Of a stretch of DNA of 64,000 bases, positions 27,976-41,644 are shown piece after piece. Source of the DNA: Xylocopa sonorina (taxonomy: Eukaryota; Arthropoda; Insecta; Hymenoptera; Apidae); contig NW_027490406.1 in assembly GCF_050948175.1 (NCBI RefSeq), forward strand, positions 62,001-126,000, given 5' to 3'. Numbering within the stretch: position 1 is the first letter of the stretch; each line of letters starts with the position of its first letter. A program made the translations under genes and the position numbers. The notes beneath the pieces are model-generated. The model searched no databases, was not told the DNA's origin, and was given only the letters and a program-made list of their open reading frames with translations.

Positions 27976-29390
27976 TATGCATTCCTCGTCTACGATTCAA
28001 ATGAAAGTAAATGAGACACTTCATTGCAAGGAAATAGCGATTGCAGATGTCTACGTATTGTAGCAATAGAGTTCTAATGCTTCTTAAAACGCGATATCGC
28101 ATCTCATTTCTATGTTTCATGGTAAGATATAATATGATTTGCGAAGTGTTATGTATTCCTCGTCTACACTTCAAATGAATGTAAATGCGACACTTCCTTG
28201 CAAGGAAATAGCGTTTGCAGATGTCTGCGTATCGAAGCAATAGATTTCAAATGCTTCTTAAAACGAGATATTGCCTCTCATATCTACGTTTCATGATAAG
28301 ACATAATATCCATTGCGAAGTGTTATGCATTCCTCGTCTACGATTCAAATGAAAGTAAATGTGACACTTCGTTGCAAGGAAATAGCGATTGCAGATGTCT
28401 ACGTATCGTAGCAATAGAGTTCTAATGCTTCTTAAAACGCGATATCGCATCTCATTTCTATGTTTCATGGTAAGATATAATATGATTTGCGAAGTGTTAT
28501 GTATTCCTCGTCTACACTTCAAATGAATGTAAATGCAACCCTTCCTTGCATGGAAATAGCGTTTGCAGATGTCTACGTATCGAAGGAATAGAGTTCAAAT
28601 GCTTCTTAAAACGAGATATTGCATCTCATATCTATGTTTCATGATAAGATATAATATTCTTTGCGAAGTGCTATGCATTCCACGTCTACGATACAAATGA
28701 ATGTAAATGCGACACTTCCTTGCAAGGAAATAGAGTTTGCAGATGTCTACGTATCGTAGCAATAGAGTTCTAATGCTTCTTAAAACGCGATATCGCATCA
28801 CATTTCTATGTTTCATGGTAAGATATAATATGATTTGCGAAGTGTCATGTATTCCTCGTTCACACTTCAAATGAATGTAAATGCGACACTTCCTTCCAAG
28901 GAAATAGCGATTGCAGATGTCTACGTATCGTAGCAATAGAGTTCATATGATTCTTAAAACGCGATATCGCATCTCATATCTATGTTTCAAGATAAGATAT
29001 AATATTCATTGCGAAGTGTTATGCATTCCTCGTCTACGATTCAAATGAAAGTAAATGCGACGCTTTCTTGCAAGGAAATAGCGTTTGCAGATGTCTACGT
29101 ATCGTAGCAATAGTGTTTCTTATGATTCTTAAAACGCGATATCGCATCTCATTTCTATGTTTCACGGTAAGATATAATATGATTTGCGAAGTGTTATGTA
29201 TTCCTAGTCTACACTTCAAATGAATGTAAATGCGACACTTCCTTGCAAGGAAATAGAGTTTGCAAATGTCTACCTATCGTAGCAATAGAGTTCTTATGAT
29301 CCTTAAAACGCGATATCGCATCTCATTTCTATGTTTCATGGTAAGGTATAATATGATTTGCGAAGTGTTATGTATCCGTCGTCTACACTT

Positions 29391-29412
29391 CAAATAATGT
29401 AAATGTAATGCG
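29391..29412. repeat. Monomer with a net 4-bp gain
   Basis: The usual CAAATAAATGTAAATGCGAC reads here with one A lost and an extra TAATG-like step before CGACAC, a net gain of 4 bp. It looks like slippage on the repeated AATGTAA/ATGTAA steps. The 25,527 to 30,577 offset (5,050 bp, 29 monomers plus 4) needs this event, together with +1 near 29,119 and -1 near 29,519. Confidence 0.75.
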
Positions 29413-32119
29413 ACACTTCCTCGCTAGGGAATAGCGTTTGCAGATGTCTACGTATCGTAGCAATAGATTTCTAATGCTTCTTAAAACGCGATATCGCATC
29501 TCATTTCTATGTTTCATGTAAGATATAATATGATTTGCGAACTGTCATGTATTCCTCGATTACACTTCAAATGAATGTAAATGCGACACTTCCTTGCAAG
29601 GAAATAGCGTTTGCAGATGTCTACGTATCGAAGCAATAGAGTTCTTATGATTCTTAAAACGCGATATCGCATCTCATTTCTATGTTTCATGGTAAGATAT
29701 AATATGATTTGCGAAGTGTCATGTATTCCTCGTCCACACTTCAAATGAATGTAAATGCGACACCTCCTTGCTAGGAAATAGCGTTTGCAGATGTCTACGT
29801 ATCGTAGCAATGGATTTCTGATGCTTCTCAAAACGCGATATCGCATCTCATTTCTATGTTTCATGGTAAGATATAATATGATTTGCGAAGTGTTATGTAT
29901 TCCTTGCCTACACCTCAAATGAATGTAAATGCGACACTTCCTTGCAAGAAAATAGCGTTTGCAGATGTCTATGTATCGAAGCAATAGATTTCGAATGCTT
30001 CTTAAAACGAGATATTGCATCTCATTTCTATGTTTCATGGTAAGATATAATATGATTTGCGAAGTGTTATGTACTCCTCGTCTACACATCAAATGAATGT
30101 AAATGCGACACTTCCTTGCTAGGAAATAGCGTTTGCAGATGTCTACGTATCGTAGCAATAGAGTTCTTATGATTCTTAAAACGCGATATCGCATCTCATT
30201 TCTATGTTTCATGGTAAGATAGAATATGATTTGCGAAGTGTTATGTATTCCTCGTCTACACTTCAAATGAATGTAAATGCGACACTTCCTTGCAAGGAAA
30301 TAGCGTTTGCAGATGTCTACGTATCGAAGCAATAGATTTCAAATTCTTCTTAAAACGAGATATTGCATCTCATATCTACGTTTCATGATAAGATATAATA
30401 TTCATTGCGAAGTGTTATGCATTCCTCGTCTACGATTCAAATGAAAGTAAATGCGACACTTCCTTGCAAGGAAATAGCGATTGCAGATGTCTACGTATCG
30501 TAGAAATAGAGTTCATATGATTCTTAAAACGCGATATCGCATCTCATATCTATGTTTCAAGATAAGATATAATATTCATTGCGAAGTGTTATGCATTCCT
30601 CGTCTACGAATCAAATGAAAGTAAATGCGACACTTTCTTGCAAGGAAATAGCGTTTGCAGATGTCTACGTATCGTAGCAATGGATTTCTGATGCTTCTTA
30701 AAACGCGATATCGCATCTCATTTCTATGTTTCAAGGTAAGATATAATATGATTTGCGAAGTGTCATGTATTCCTCGTCCACACTTCAAATGAATGTAAAT
30801 GCGACACTTCCTTGCTAGGAAATAACGTCTGCAGATGTCTAGGTATCGTAGAAATAGAGTTCTAATGCTTCTTAAAACGCGATATCGCATTCACATTTCT
30901 ATGTTTCATGGTAAGATATAATATGATTTGCGAAGTGTTATGTATTCCTCGTCTACACTTCAAATGAATGTAAATGCGACACTTCCTTGCCAGGAAATAG
31001 CGTTTGCAGATGTCTGCGTATCGAAGCAATAGATTTCAAATGCTTCTTAAAACGAGATATTGCCTCTCATATCTACGTTTCATGATAAGATATAATATTC
31101 ATTGCGAAGTGTTATGCATTCCTCGTCTACGATTCAAATGAAAGTAAATGTGACACTTCGTTGCAAGGAAATAGCGATTGCAGATGTCTACGTATCGTAG
31201 CAATAGAGTTCTAATGCTTCTTAAAACGCGATATCGCATCTCATTTCTATTTTTCATGGTAAGATATAATATGATTTGCGAAGTGTTATGTACTCCTCGT
31301 CTACACTTCAAATGAATGTAAATGCGACACTTCCTTGCTAGGAAATCGTGTCTGCAGATATCTAAGTATCGTAGCGATAGAGTTCTAATGCTTCTTAAAA
31401 CGCGATATCGCATCTCGTTTCTATGTTTCATGGTAGGATATAATATGATTTGCGAAGTGTTATGTATTCCTCGTCTACACTTCAAATGAATGTGAATGCG
31501 ACACTTCCTTGCAAGGAAACAGCGTTTGCAGATGTCTACGTATCGTAGCAATAGAGTTCTTATGATTCTTAAAACTTGATATCGCATCTCATTTCTATGT
31601 TTCATGGTAAGATATAATATGATTTGCGACGTGTCATGTATTCCTCGTCTACACTTCAAATGAAAGTAAATGCGACACTTCCTTGCAAGGAAATAGCGAT
31701 TGCAGATGTCTACGTATCGTAGCAATAGAGTTCAAATGCTTCTTAAAACGAGATATTGCATCTCATTTCTATGTTTCATGATAAGATATAATATTCATTG
31801 CGAAGTGTTATGCATTCCTCGTCTGCGATCCAAATGAAAGTAAATGCGACACTTCCTTGCAAGGAAATAGCGATTGCAGATGTCTACGTATCGTAGCAAT
31901 GGATTTCTGATGCTTCTCAAAACGCGATATCGCATCTCATTTCCATGTTTCATGGTAAGATATAATATGATTTGCGAAGTGTTATGTATTCCTTGTCTAC
32001 ACCTCAAATGAATGTAAATGCGACACTTCCTTGCAAGAAAATAGCGTTTGCAGATGTCTATGTATCGAAGCAATAGATTTCAAATGCTTCTTAAAACGAG
32101 ATATTGCATCTCATTTCTA

Positions 32120-33458
32120 TGTTTCATGGTAAGATATAATATGATTTGCGAAGTGTTATGTACTCCTCGTCTACACATCAAATGAATGTAAATGCGACAC
32201 TTCCTTGCTAGGAAATAGCGTTTGCAGATGTCTACGTATCGTAGCAATAGAGTTCTTATGATTCTTAAAACGCGATTTCGCATCTCATTTCTATGTTTTC
32301 ATGGTAAGATAGAATATGATTTGCGAAGTGTTATGTATTCCTCGTCTACACTTCAAATGAATGTAAATGCGACACTTCCTTGCAAGGAAATAGCGTTTGC
32401 AGATGTCTACGTATCGAAGCAATAGATTTCAAATTCTTCTTAAAACGAGATATTGCATCTCATATCTACGTTTCATGATAAGATATAATATTCATTGCGA
32501 AGTGTTATGCATTCCTCGTCTACGATTCAAATGAAAGTAAATGCGACACTTCCTTGCAAGGAAATAGCGATTGCAGATGTCTACGTATCGTAGAAATAGA
32601 GTTCATATGATTCTTAAAACGCGATATCGCATCTCATATCTATGTTTCAAGATAAGATATAATATTCATTGCGAAGTGTTATGCATTCCTCGTCTACGAA
32701 TCAAATGAAAGTAAATGCGACACTTTCTTGCAAGGAAATAGCGTTTGCAGATGTCTACGTATCGTAGCAATGGATTTCTGATGCTTCTTAAAACGCGATA
32801 TCGCATCTCATTTCTATGTTTCATGGTAAGATATAATATGATTTGCGAAGTGTCATGTATTCCTCGTCCACACTTCAAATGAATGTAAATGCGACACCTC
32901 CTTGCTAGGAAATAGCGTCTGCTGATGTCTAGGTATCGTAGAAATAGAGTTCTAATGCTTCTTAAAACGCGATATCGCATCACATTTCTATGTTTCATGG
33001 TAAGATATAATATGATTTGCGAAGTGTTATGTATTCCTCGTCTACACTTCAAATGAATGTAAATGCGACACTTCCTTGCTAGGAAATAGCGTTTGCAGAT
33101 GTCTACGTATCGTAGCAATGGATTTCTGATGCTTCTCAAAACGCGATATCGCATCTCATTTCTATGTTTCATGGTAAGATATAATATGATTTGCGAAGTG
33201 TTATGTACTCCTCGTCTACACATCAAATGAATGTAAATGCGACACTGCCTTGCTCGGAAATAGCGTTTGCAGATGTCTACGTATTGTGGCAATAGGGTTC
33301 TTATGATTCTTAAAGCGCGATATCGCATCTCATTTCTATGTTTCATGGTAAGATATAATATGATTTGCGAAGTGTTATGTATTCCTCGTCTACACTTCAA
33401 ATGAATGTAAATGCGACACTTCCTTGCAAGGAAATAGCGTTTGCAGATGTCTACGTAT
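32120..33458. repeat. Region 5 cassette, copy b
   Basis: Partner of 24,980-26,318. It carries one private extra T near 32,296 (TATGTTTTCATGG) and a GCTCGGAA variant near 33,254. The flanks differ from those of the other copy, so the cassette was moved or re-amplified as a block. Confidence 0.85.
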
Positions 33459-34999
33459 CTTAGCAATAGATTTCAAATGCTTCTTAAAACGAGATATTGC
33501 ATCTCGTATCTACGTTTCATGATAAGATATAATATTCATTGCGAAGGGTTATGCATTCCTCGTCTACGATTCAAATGAAAGTAAATGCGACACTTCCTTG
33601 CAAGGAAATAGCGATTGCAGATGTCTACGTATCGTAGCAATAGAGTTCATATGGTTCTTAAAACGCGATGTCGCATCTCATATCTATGTTTCAAGATAAG
33701 ATATAATATTCATTGCGAAGTGTTATGCATTCCTCGTCTACGATTCAAATGAAAGTAAATGAGACACTTCATTGCAAGGAAATAGCGATTGCAGATGTCT
33801 ACGTATTGTAGCAATAGAGTTCTAATGCTTCTTAAAACGCGATATCGCATCTCATTTCTATGTTTCATGGTAAGATATAATATGATTTGCGAAGTGTTAT
33901 GTATTCCTCGTCTACACTTCAAATGAATGTAAATGCGACAATTCCTTGCAAGGAAATAGCGTTTGCAGATGTCTACGTATCGTAGCAATGGATTTCTGAT
34001 GCTTCTTAAAACGCGATATCGCATCTCATTTCTATGTTTCCAGGTAAGATATAATATGATTTGCGAAGTGTCATGTATTCCTCGTCCACACTTCAAATGA
34101 ATGTAAATGCGACACTTCCTTGCTAGGAAATAACGTCTGCAGATGTCTAGGTATCGTAGAAATAGAGTTCTAATGCTTCTTAAAACGCGATATCGCATCA
34201 CATTTCTATGTTTCATGGTAAGATATAATATGATTTGCGAAGTGTTATGTATTCCTCGTCTACACTTCAAATGAATGTAAATGCGACACTTCCTTGCAAG
34301 GAAATAGCGTTTGCAGATGTCTGCGTATCGAAGCAATAGATTTCAAATGCTTCTTAAAACGAGATATTGCCTCTCATATCTACGTTTCATGATAAGATAT
34401 AATATTCATTGCGAAGTGTTATGCATTCCTCGTCTACGATTCAAATGAAAGTAAATGTGACACTTCGTTGCAAGGAAATAGCGATTGCAGATGTCTACGT
34501 ATCGTAGCAATAGAGTTCTAATGCTTCTTAAAACGCGATATCGCATCTCATTTCTATTTTTCATGGTAAGATATAATATGATTTGCGAAGTGTTATGTAC
34601 TCCTCGTCTACACTTCAAATGAATGTAAATGCGACACTTCTTTGCAAGGAAATAGCGTTTGCAGATGTCTACGTATCGTAGCAATAGAGTTCTTATGATT
34701 CTTAAAACTTGATATCGCATCACATTTCTATGTTTCATGGTAAGATATAATATGATTTGCGAAGTGTTATGTATTCCTCATCTACACTTCAAATGAAAGT
34801 AAATGCGACACTTCCTTGCAAGGAAATAGCGATTGCAGATGTCTACGTATCGTAGCAATAGAGTTCAAATGCTTCTTAAAACGAGATATTGCATCTCATT
34901 TCTATGTTTCATGATAAGATATAATATTCATTGCGAAGTGTTATGCATTCCTCGTCTGCGATCCAAATGAAAGTAAATGCGACACTTCCTTGCAAGGAA

Positions 35000-37900
35000 A
35001 TAGCGATTGCAGATGTTTACGTATCGTAGCAATAGAGTTCATATGATTCTTAAAACGCGATATCGCATCTCATTTCTATGTTTCATGGTAAGATATAACA
35101 TGATTTGCGAAGTGCTATGTATTCCTCGTCTACACTTCAAATGAATGTGAATGCGATACTTCCTCGCTAGGAAATAGCGTTTGGAGATGTCTACGTATCG
35201 TAGCATCAGCTTTCTAATGCTTCTTAAAACGCGATATCGCGTCTCATTTCTATCTTTCATGGTAAGATATAATATGATTTGCGAAGTGTCATGTATTCCT
35301 CTTCTACACTTCAAATGAATGTAAGTGTGACACTTCCTTGCTAGGAAATAGCGTCTGCAGATGTCTAGGTATCGTAGCAATAGATTTCTAATGCTTCTTA
35401 AAACGCGATATCGCATCTCATTTCTATGTTTTATGGTAGGATATAATATGATTTGCGAAGTGTTATGTATTCCTCGTCTACACTTCAAATGAATGTAAAT
35501 GCGACACTTCCTTGCTAGGAAATAGTGTCTGGAGATGTCTAGGTATCGTAGCGATAGAGTTCTAATGCTTCTTAAAACGCGATATCGCATCTCATTTCTA
35601 TGTTTCATGGTAAGATATAATATGATTTGCGAAGTGTTATGTACTCCTCGTCTACACTTCAAATGAATGTAAATGCGACACTTCCTCGCTAGGGAATAGC
35701 GTTTGCAGATGTCTACGTATCGTAGCAATAGATTTCTAATGCTTCTTAAAACGCGATATCGCATCTCATTTCTATGTTTCATGGTAAGATATAATATGAT
35801 TTGCGAAGTGTCATGTATTCCTCGATTACACTTCAAATGAATGTAAATGCGACACTTCCTTGCAAGGAAGTAGCGTTTGCAGATGTCTACGTATCGAAGC
35901 AATAGAGTTCAAATGCTTCTTAAAACGAGATATTGCATCTCATATCTATGTTTCATGATAAGATATAATATTCATTGCGAAGTGTTATGCATTCCTCGTC
36001 TACGATTCAAATGAATATAAATGCAACACTTCCTTGCAAGGAAATAGCGTTTGCAGATGTCTACGTATCGTAGCAATAGAGTTCTAATGCTACTTAAAAC
36101 GCGATATCGCATCTCGTTTCTATGTTTCATGGTAAGATATAATATGATTTGCGAAGTGTTGTGTATTCCTCGTCTACACTTCAAATGAATGTAAATGCGA
36201 CACTTCTTTGCAAGGAAATAGCGTTTGCAGATGTCTACGTATCGTAGCAATAGAGTTCTTATGATTCTTAAAACGCGATATCGCAACACATTTCTATGTT
36301 TCATGGTAAGATATAATATGATTTGCGAAGTGTTATGTATTCCTCATCTACACATCAAATGAATGTGAATGCGACACATTCTTGCAAGGAAATAGCATTT
36401 GCAGATGTCTACGTATCGTAGCAATGGATTTCTGCTGCTTCTTAAAACGCGATATCGCACCTCATTTGTATGTTTCATGGTAAGATATAATATGATTTGC
36501 GAAGTGTCATGTATTCCTCGTCTACACTTCAAATGAATGTAAATGCGACACTTCCTTGCAAGGTAATAGCGTTTGCAAATGTCTACCTATCGTAGCAATA
36601 GTGTTCTAATGCTTCTTAAAACGCGATATCGCATCTCATTTCTATGTTTCATGGTAAGATATAATATGATTTGCGAAGTGTTATGTATTCCTAGTCTACA
36701 CTTCAAATGAATGTAAATGCGACACTTCCTTGCAAGGAAATAGAGTTTGCAAATGTCTACCTATCGTAGCAATAGAGTTCTTATGATTCTTAAAACGCGA
36801 TATCGCATCTCATTTCTATGTTTCATGGTAAGGTATAATATGATTTGCGAAGTGTTATGTATCCGTCGTCTACACTTCAAATAAATGTAAATGCGACACT
36901 TCCTCGCTAGGGAATAGCGTTTGCAGATGTCTACGTATCGTAGCAATAGATTTCTAATGCTTCTTAAAACGCGATATCGCATCTCATTTCTATGTTTCAT
37001 GGTAAGATATAATATGATTTGCGAAGTGTCATGTATTCCTCGATTACACTTCAAATGAATGTAAATGCGACACTTCCTTGCAAGGAAATAGCGTTTGCAG
37101 ATGTCTACGTATCGAAGCAATAGAGTTCAAATGCTTCTTAAAACGAGATATTGCATCTCATATCTATGTTTCATGATAAGATATAATATTCATTGCGAAG
37201 TGTTATGCATTCCTCGTCTACGATTCAAATGAATATAAATGCAACACTTCCTTGCAAGGAAATAGCGTTTGCAGATGTCTACGTATCGTAGCAATAGAGT
37301 TCTTATGATTCTTAAAACGCGATATCGCATCACATTTCTATGTTTCATGGTAAGATATAATATGATTTGCGAAGTGTTATGTATTCCTCATCTGCACATC
37401 AAATGAATGTGAATGCGACACATTCTTGCAAGGAAATAGCATTTGCAGATGTCTACGTATCGTAGCAATGGATTTCTGCTGCTTCTTAAAACGCGATATC
37501 GCATCTCATTTGTATGTTTCATAGTAAGATATAATATGATTTGCGAAGTGTTATGTATTCCTAGTCTACACTTCAATTGAATGTAAATGCGACACTTCCT
37601 TGCAAGGAAATAGCGTTTGGAAATGTCTACCTATCGTAGCAATAGTGTTCTAATGCTTCTTAAAACGCGATATCGCATCTCATTTCTATGTTTCATGGTA
37701 AGATATAATATGATTTGCGAAGTGTCATGTATACCTCGTCTACACTTCAAATGAATGTAAATGCGACACTTCCTTGCAAGGTAATAGCGTTTGCAAATGT
37801 CTACCTATCGTAGCAATAGTGTTCTAATGCTTCTTAAAACGCGATATCGCATCTCATTTCTATGTTTCATGGTAAGATATAATATGATTTGCGAAGTGTC

Positions 37901-38040
37901 ATGTATTCCTCTTCTACACTTCAAATGAATGTAAATGCGACACTTCCTTGCAAGGAAATGGCGTTTGCAGATGTCTACGTATCGTAGCAATAGAGTTCTA
38001 ATGCTTCTTAAAACGCGATATCGCATCTCATTTCTATGTT
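35000..38040. repeat. Region 6: 6- and 7-monomer offsets
   Basis: About 35,680-36,060 recurs at 36,898-37,278 (offset 1,218, seven monomers); both share GCTAGGGAATAGCG, CTCGATTACAC and GAATATAAATGCAAC. A neighbouring stretch near 36,290-36,530 recurs at offset 1,044 (six monomers) near 37,335-37,575, sharing GACACATTCTTGC, TAGCATTTGC and GGATTTCTGCTGC. Change between two offsets within 3 kb shows that one monomer was gained or lost between the two exchanges. Confidence 0.78.
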
Positions 38041-39730
38041 TCATGGTAAGATATAATATGATTTGCGAAGTGTTATGTATTCCTCATCAACACATCAACT
38101 GAATGTAAATGCGACACTTCCTTGCAAGGAAATAGCGTTTGCAGATGTCTACGTATCGTAGCAATAGAGTTCTTATGATTCTTAAAACGCGATATCGCAT
38201 CTCATTTCTATGTTTCATGGTAAGATATAATATGATTTGCGAAGTGTTATGTATTCTTAGTCTACACTTCAAATGAATGTAAATGCGACACTTCCTTGCA
38301 AGGAAATAGCGTTTGCAAATGTCTACCTATCGTAGCAATAGAGTTCTAATGCTTCTTAAAACGCGATATCGCATCACATTTCTATGTTTCATGGTAAGAT
38401 ATAATATGATTTGCGAAGTGTCATGTATTCCTCGTTTACACTTCAAATGAATGTAAATGCGACACTTCCTTGCAAGGAAATAGCGTTTGCAGATGTCTAC
38501 GTATCGTAGCAATAGAGTTCTAATGCTACTTAAAACGCGATATCGCATCTCGTTTCTATGTTTCATGGTAAGATATAATATGATTTGCGAAGTGTTGTGT
38601 ATTCCTCGTCTACACTTCAAATGAATGTAAATGCGACACTTCTTTGCAAGGAAATAGCGTTTGCAGATGTCTACGTATCGTAGCAATAGAGTTCTTATGA
38701 TTCTTAAAACGCGATATCGCATCACATTTCTATGTTTCATGGTAAGATATAATATGATTTGCGAAGTGTTATGTATTCCTCGTCTACACATCAAATGAAT
38801 GTGAATGCGACACATTCTTGCAAGGAAATAGCATTTGCAGATGTCTACGTATCGTAGCAATGGATTTCTGCTGCTTCTTAAAACGCGATATCGCATCTCA
38901 TTTCTATGTTTCATGGTAAGATATAATATGATTTGCGAAGTGTTATGTATTCCTAGTCTACACTTCAATTGAATGTAAATGCGACACTTCCATGCAAAGA
39001 AAAAGCGTTTGGAAATGTCTACCTATCGTAGCAATAGTGTTCTAATGCTTCTTAAAACGCGATATCGCATCTCATTTCTATGTTTCATGGTAAGATATAA
39101 TATGATTTGCGAAGTGTCATGTATTCCTCGTCTACACTTCAAATGAATGTAAATGTGACACTTCCTTCCAAGGAAATAGCGTTTGCAAATGTCTACCTAT
39201 CGTAGCAATGGTGTTCTAATGCTTCTTAAAACGCGATATCGCATCTCATTTCTATGTTTCATGGTAAGATATAATATGATTTGCGAAGTGTCATGTATTC
39301 CTCTTCTACACTTCAAATGAATGTAAATGCGACACTTCCTTGCAAGGAAATAGCGTTTGCAGATGTCTACGTATCGTAGCAATAGAGTTCTAATGCTTCT
39401 TAAAACGCGATATCGCATCTCATTTCTATGTTTCATGGTAAGATATAATATGATTTGCGAAGTGTTACTTATACCTCGTCTACACATCAAATGAATGTAA
39501 ATGCGACACTTTCTTGCAAGGAAATAGCATTTGCAGATGTCTACGTATCGTAGCAATGGATTTCTGCTGCTTCTTAAAACGCGATATCGCATCTCATTTC
39601 TATGTTTCATGGTAAGATATAATATGATTTGCGGAGTGTCATGTATTCCTCGTCTACACTTCAAATGAATGTAAATGCGACACTTCCCTGCAAGGAAATA
39701 GCGTTTGCAGATGTCTAGGTATCGTAGCAA
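38040..39730. repeat. 11-mer HOR (1,914 bp), copy a
   Basis: Repeated at 39,954-41,644 with an exact 1,914-bp offset. Both begin with the CATCAACACATCAACTG monomer and include TTCTTAGTC, CTACTTAAAACGCG, GTTGTGTATTCC, GACACATTCTTGC, GTGACACTTCCTTCC and GTTACTTATACC. Private differences include CATGCAAAGAAAAAGCG near 38,991 here. Confidence 0.88.
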
Positions 39731-39953
39731 TAGAGTTCTAATGCTTCTTAAAACGCGATATCGCATCTCATATCTATGTTTCATGGTAAGATATAATATG
39801 ATTTGCGAAGTGTTATGTATTCCTCATCAACACATCAACTGAATGTAAATGCGACACTTCCTTGCAAGGAAATAGCGTTTGCAGATGTCTACGTATCGTA
39901 GCAATAGAGTTCTTATGATTCTTAAAACGCGATATCGCATCTCATTTCTATGT

Positions 39954-41644
39954 TTCATGGTAAGATATAATATGATTTGCGAAGTGTTATGTATTCCTCA
40001 TCAACACATCAACTGAATGTAAATGCGACACTTCCTTGCAAGGAAATAGCGTTTGCAGATGTCTACGTATCGTAGCAATAGAGTTCTTATGATTCTTAAA
40101 ACGCGATATCGCATCTCATTTCTATGTTTCATGGTAAGATATAATATGATTTGCGAAGTGTTATGTATTCTTAGTCTACACTTCAAATGAATGTAAATGC
40201 GACACTTCCTTGCAAGGAAATAGCGTTTGCAAATGTCTACCTATCGTAGCAATAGAGTTCTAATGCTTCTTAAAACGCGATATCGCATCACATTTCTATG
40301 TTTCATGGTAAGATATAATATGATTTGCGAAGTGTCATGTATTCCTCGTTTACACTTCAAATGAATGTAAATGCGACACTTCCTTGCAAGGAAATAGCGT
40401 TTGCAGATGTCTACGTATCGTAGCAATAGAGTTCTAATGCTACTTAAAACGCGATATCGCATCTCGTTTCTATGTTTCATGGTAAGATATAATATGATTT
40501 GCGAAGTGTTGTGTATTCCTCGTCTACACTTCAAATGAATGTAAATGCGACACTTCTTTGCAAGGAAATAGCGTTTGCAGATGTCTACGTATCGTAGCAA
40601 TAGAGTTCTTATGATTCTTAAAACGCGATATCGCATCACATTTCTATGTTTCATGGTAAGATATAATATGATTTGCGAAGTGTTATGTATTCCTCGTCTA
40701 CACATCAAATGAATGTGAATGCGACACATTCTTGCAAGGAAATAGCATTTGCAGATGTCTACGTATCGTAGCAATGGATTTCTGCTGCTTCTTAAAACGC
40801 GATATCGCATCTCATTTCTATGTTTCATGGTAAGATATAATATGATTTGCGAAGTGTTATGTATTCCTAGTCTACACTTCAATTGAATGTAAATGCGACA
40901 CTTCCTTGCAAGGAAATAGCGTTTGGAAATGTCTACCTATCGTAGCAATAGTGTTCTAATGCTTCTTAAAACGCGATATCGCATCTCATTTCTATGTTTC
41001 ATGGTAAGATATAATATGATTTGCGAAGTGTCATGTATTCCTCGTCTACACTTCAAATGAATGTAAATGTGACACTTCCTTCCAAGGAAATAGCGTTTGC
41101 AAATGTCTACCTATCGTAGCAATGGTGTTCTAATGCTTCTTAAAACGCGATATCGCATCTCATTTCTATGTTTCATGGTAAGATATAATATGATTTGCGA
41201 AGTGTCATGTATTCCTCTTCTACACTTCAAATGAATGTAAATGCGACACTTCCTTGCAAGGAAATAGCGTTTGCAGATGTCTACGTATCGTAGCAATAGA
41301 GTTCTAATGCTTCTTAAAACGCGATATCGCATCTCATTTCTATGTTTCATGGTAAGATATAATATGATTTGCGAAGTGTTACTTATACCTCGTCTACACA
41401 TCAAATGAATGTAAATGCGACACTTTCTTGCAAGGAAATAGCATTTGCAGATGTCTACGTATCGTAGCAATGGATTTCTGCTGCTTCTTAAAACGCGATA
41501 TCGCATCTCATTTCTATGTTTCATGGTAAGATATAATATGATTTGCGGAGTGTCATGTATTCCTCGTCTACACTTCAAATGAATGTAAATGCGACACTTC
41601 CCTGCAAGGAAATAGCGTTTGCAGATGTCTAGGTATCGTAGCAA
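39954..41644. repeat. 11-mer HOR (1,914 bp), copy b
   Basis: Partner of 38,040-39,730. The copy ends near 41,644, where AGTGTTCTAATG replaces AGAGTTCTAATG, and the sequence goes on into the 18-monomer spacer. A near-identical CATCAACACATCAACTG monomer lies immediately upstream at about 39,781-39,953, suggesting that the junction sits between two adjacent sister monomers. Confidence 0.87.

Larger units (their letters stand above)
21690..35000. repeat. Region 5: B/C-rich mosaic with repeated cassettes
   Basis: About 76 monomers with frequent B and C types, often as B-C dimers. Several cassettes recur: 24,980-26,318 with 32,120-33,458, 25,621-26,235 with 27,361-27,975, 26,820-27,305 with 28,212-28,697, and 24,309 with 25,527, 30,577 and 32,667. 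Offsets are 7, 8, 10, 12, 29 and 41 monomers once small indels are counted. Recurrent markers are AAGATAGAATATG, CGTAGAAATAGAG, ACACCTCCTTGCTAGG, ATTGTGGCAATAGGG and GCCTCTCATATC. A few single-base changes and one +4 event (near 29,395) lie inside. Confidence 0.85.

Noticed and set aside
29391..29412. Microsatellite at the AATGTAAATGTAATG stretch
   Set aside because: It is a single net 4-bp slip inside an ordinary monomer, too short to count as a microsatellite.
23600..34900. A possible mobile element underlying the moved cassettes in region 5
   Set aside because: Cassette edges lie inside monomers, keep the 174-bp phase and have no target-site duplications or terminal repeats. Homologous exchange explains them without transposition.
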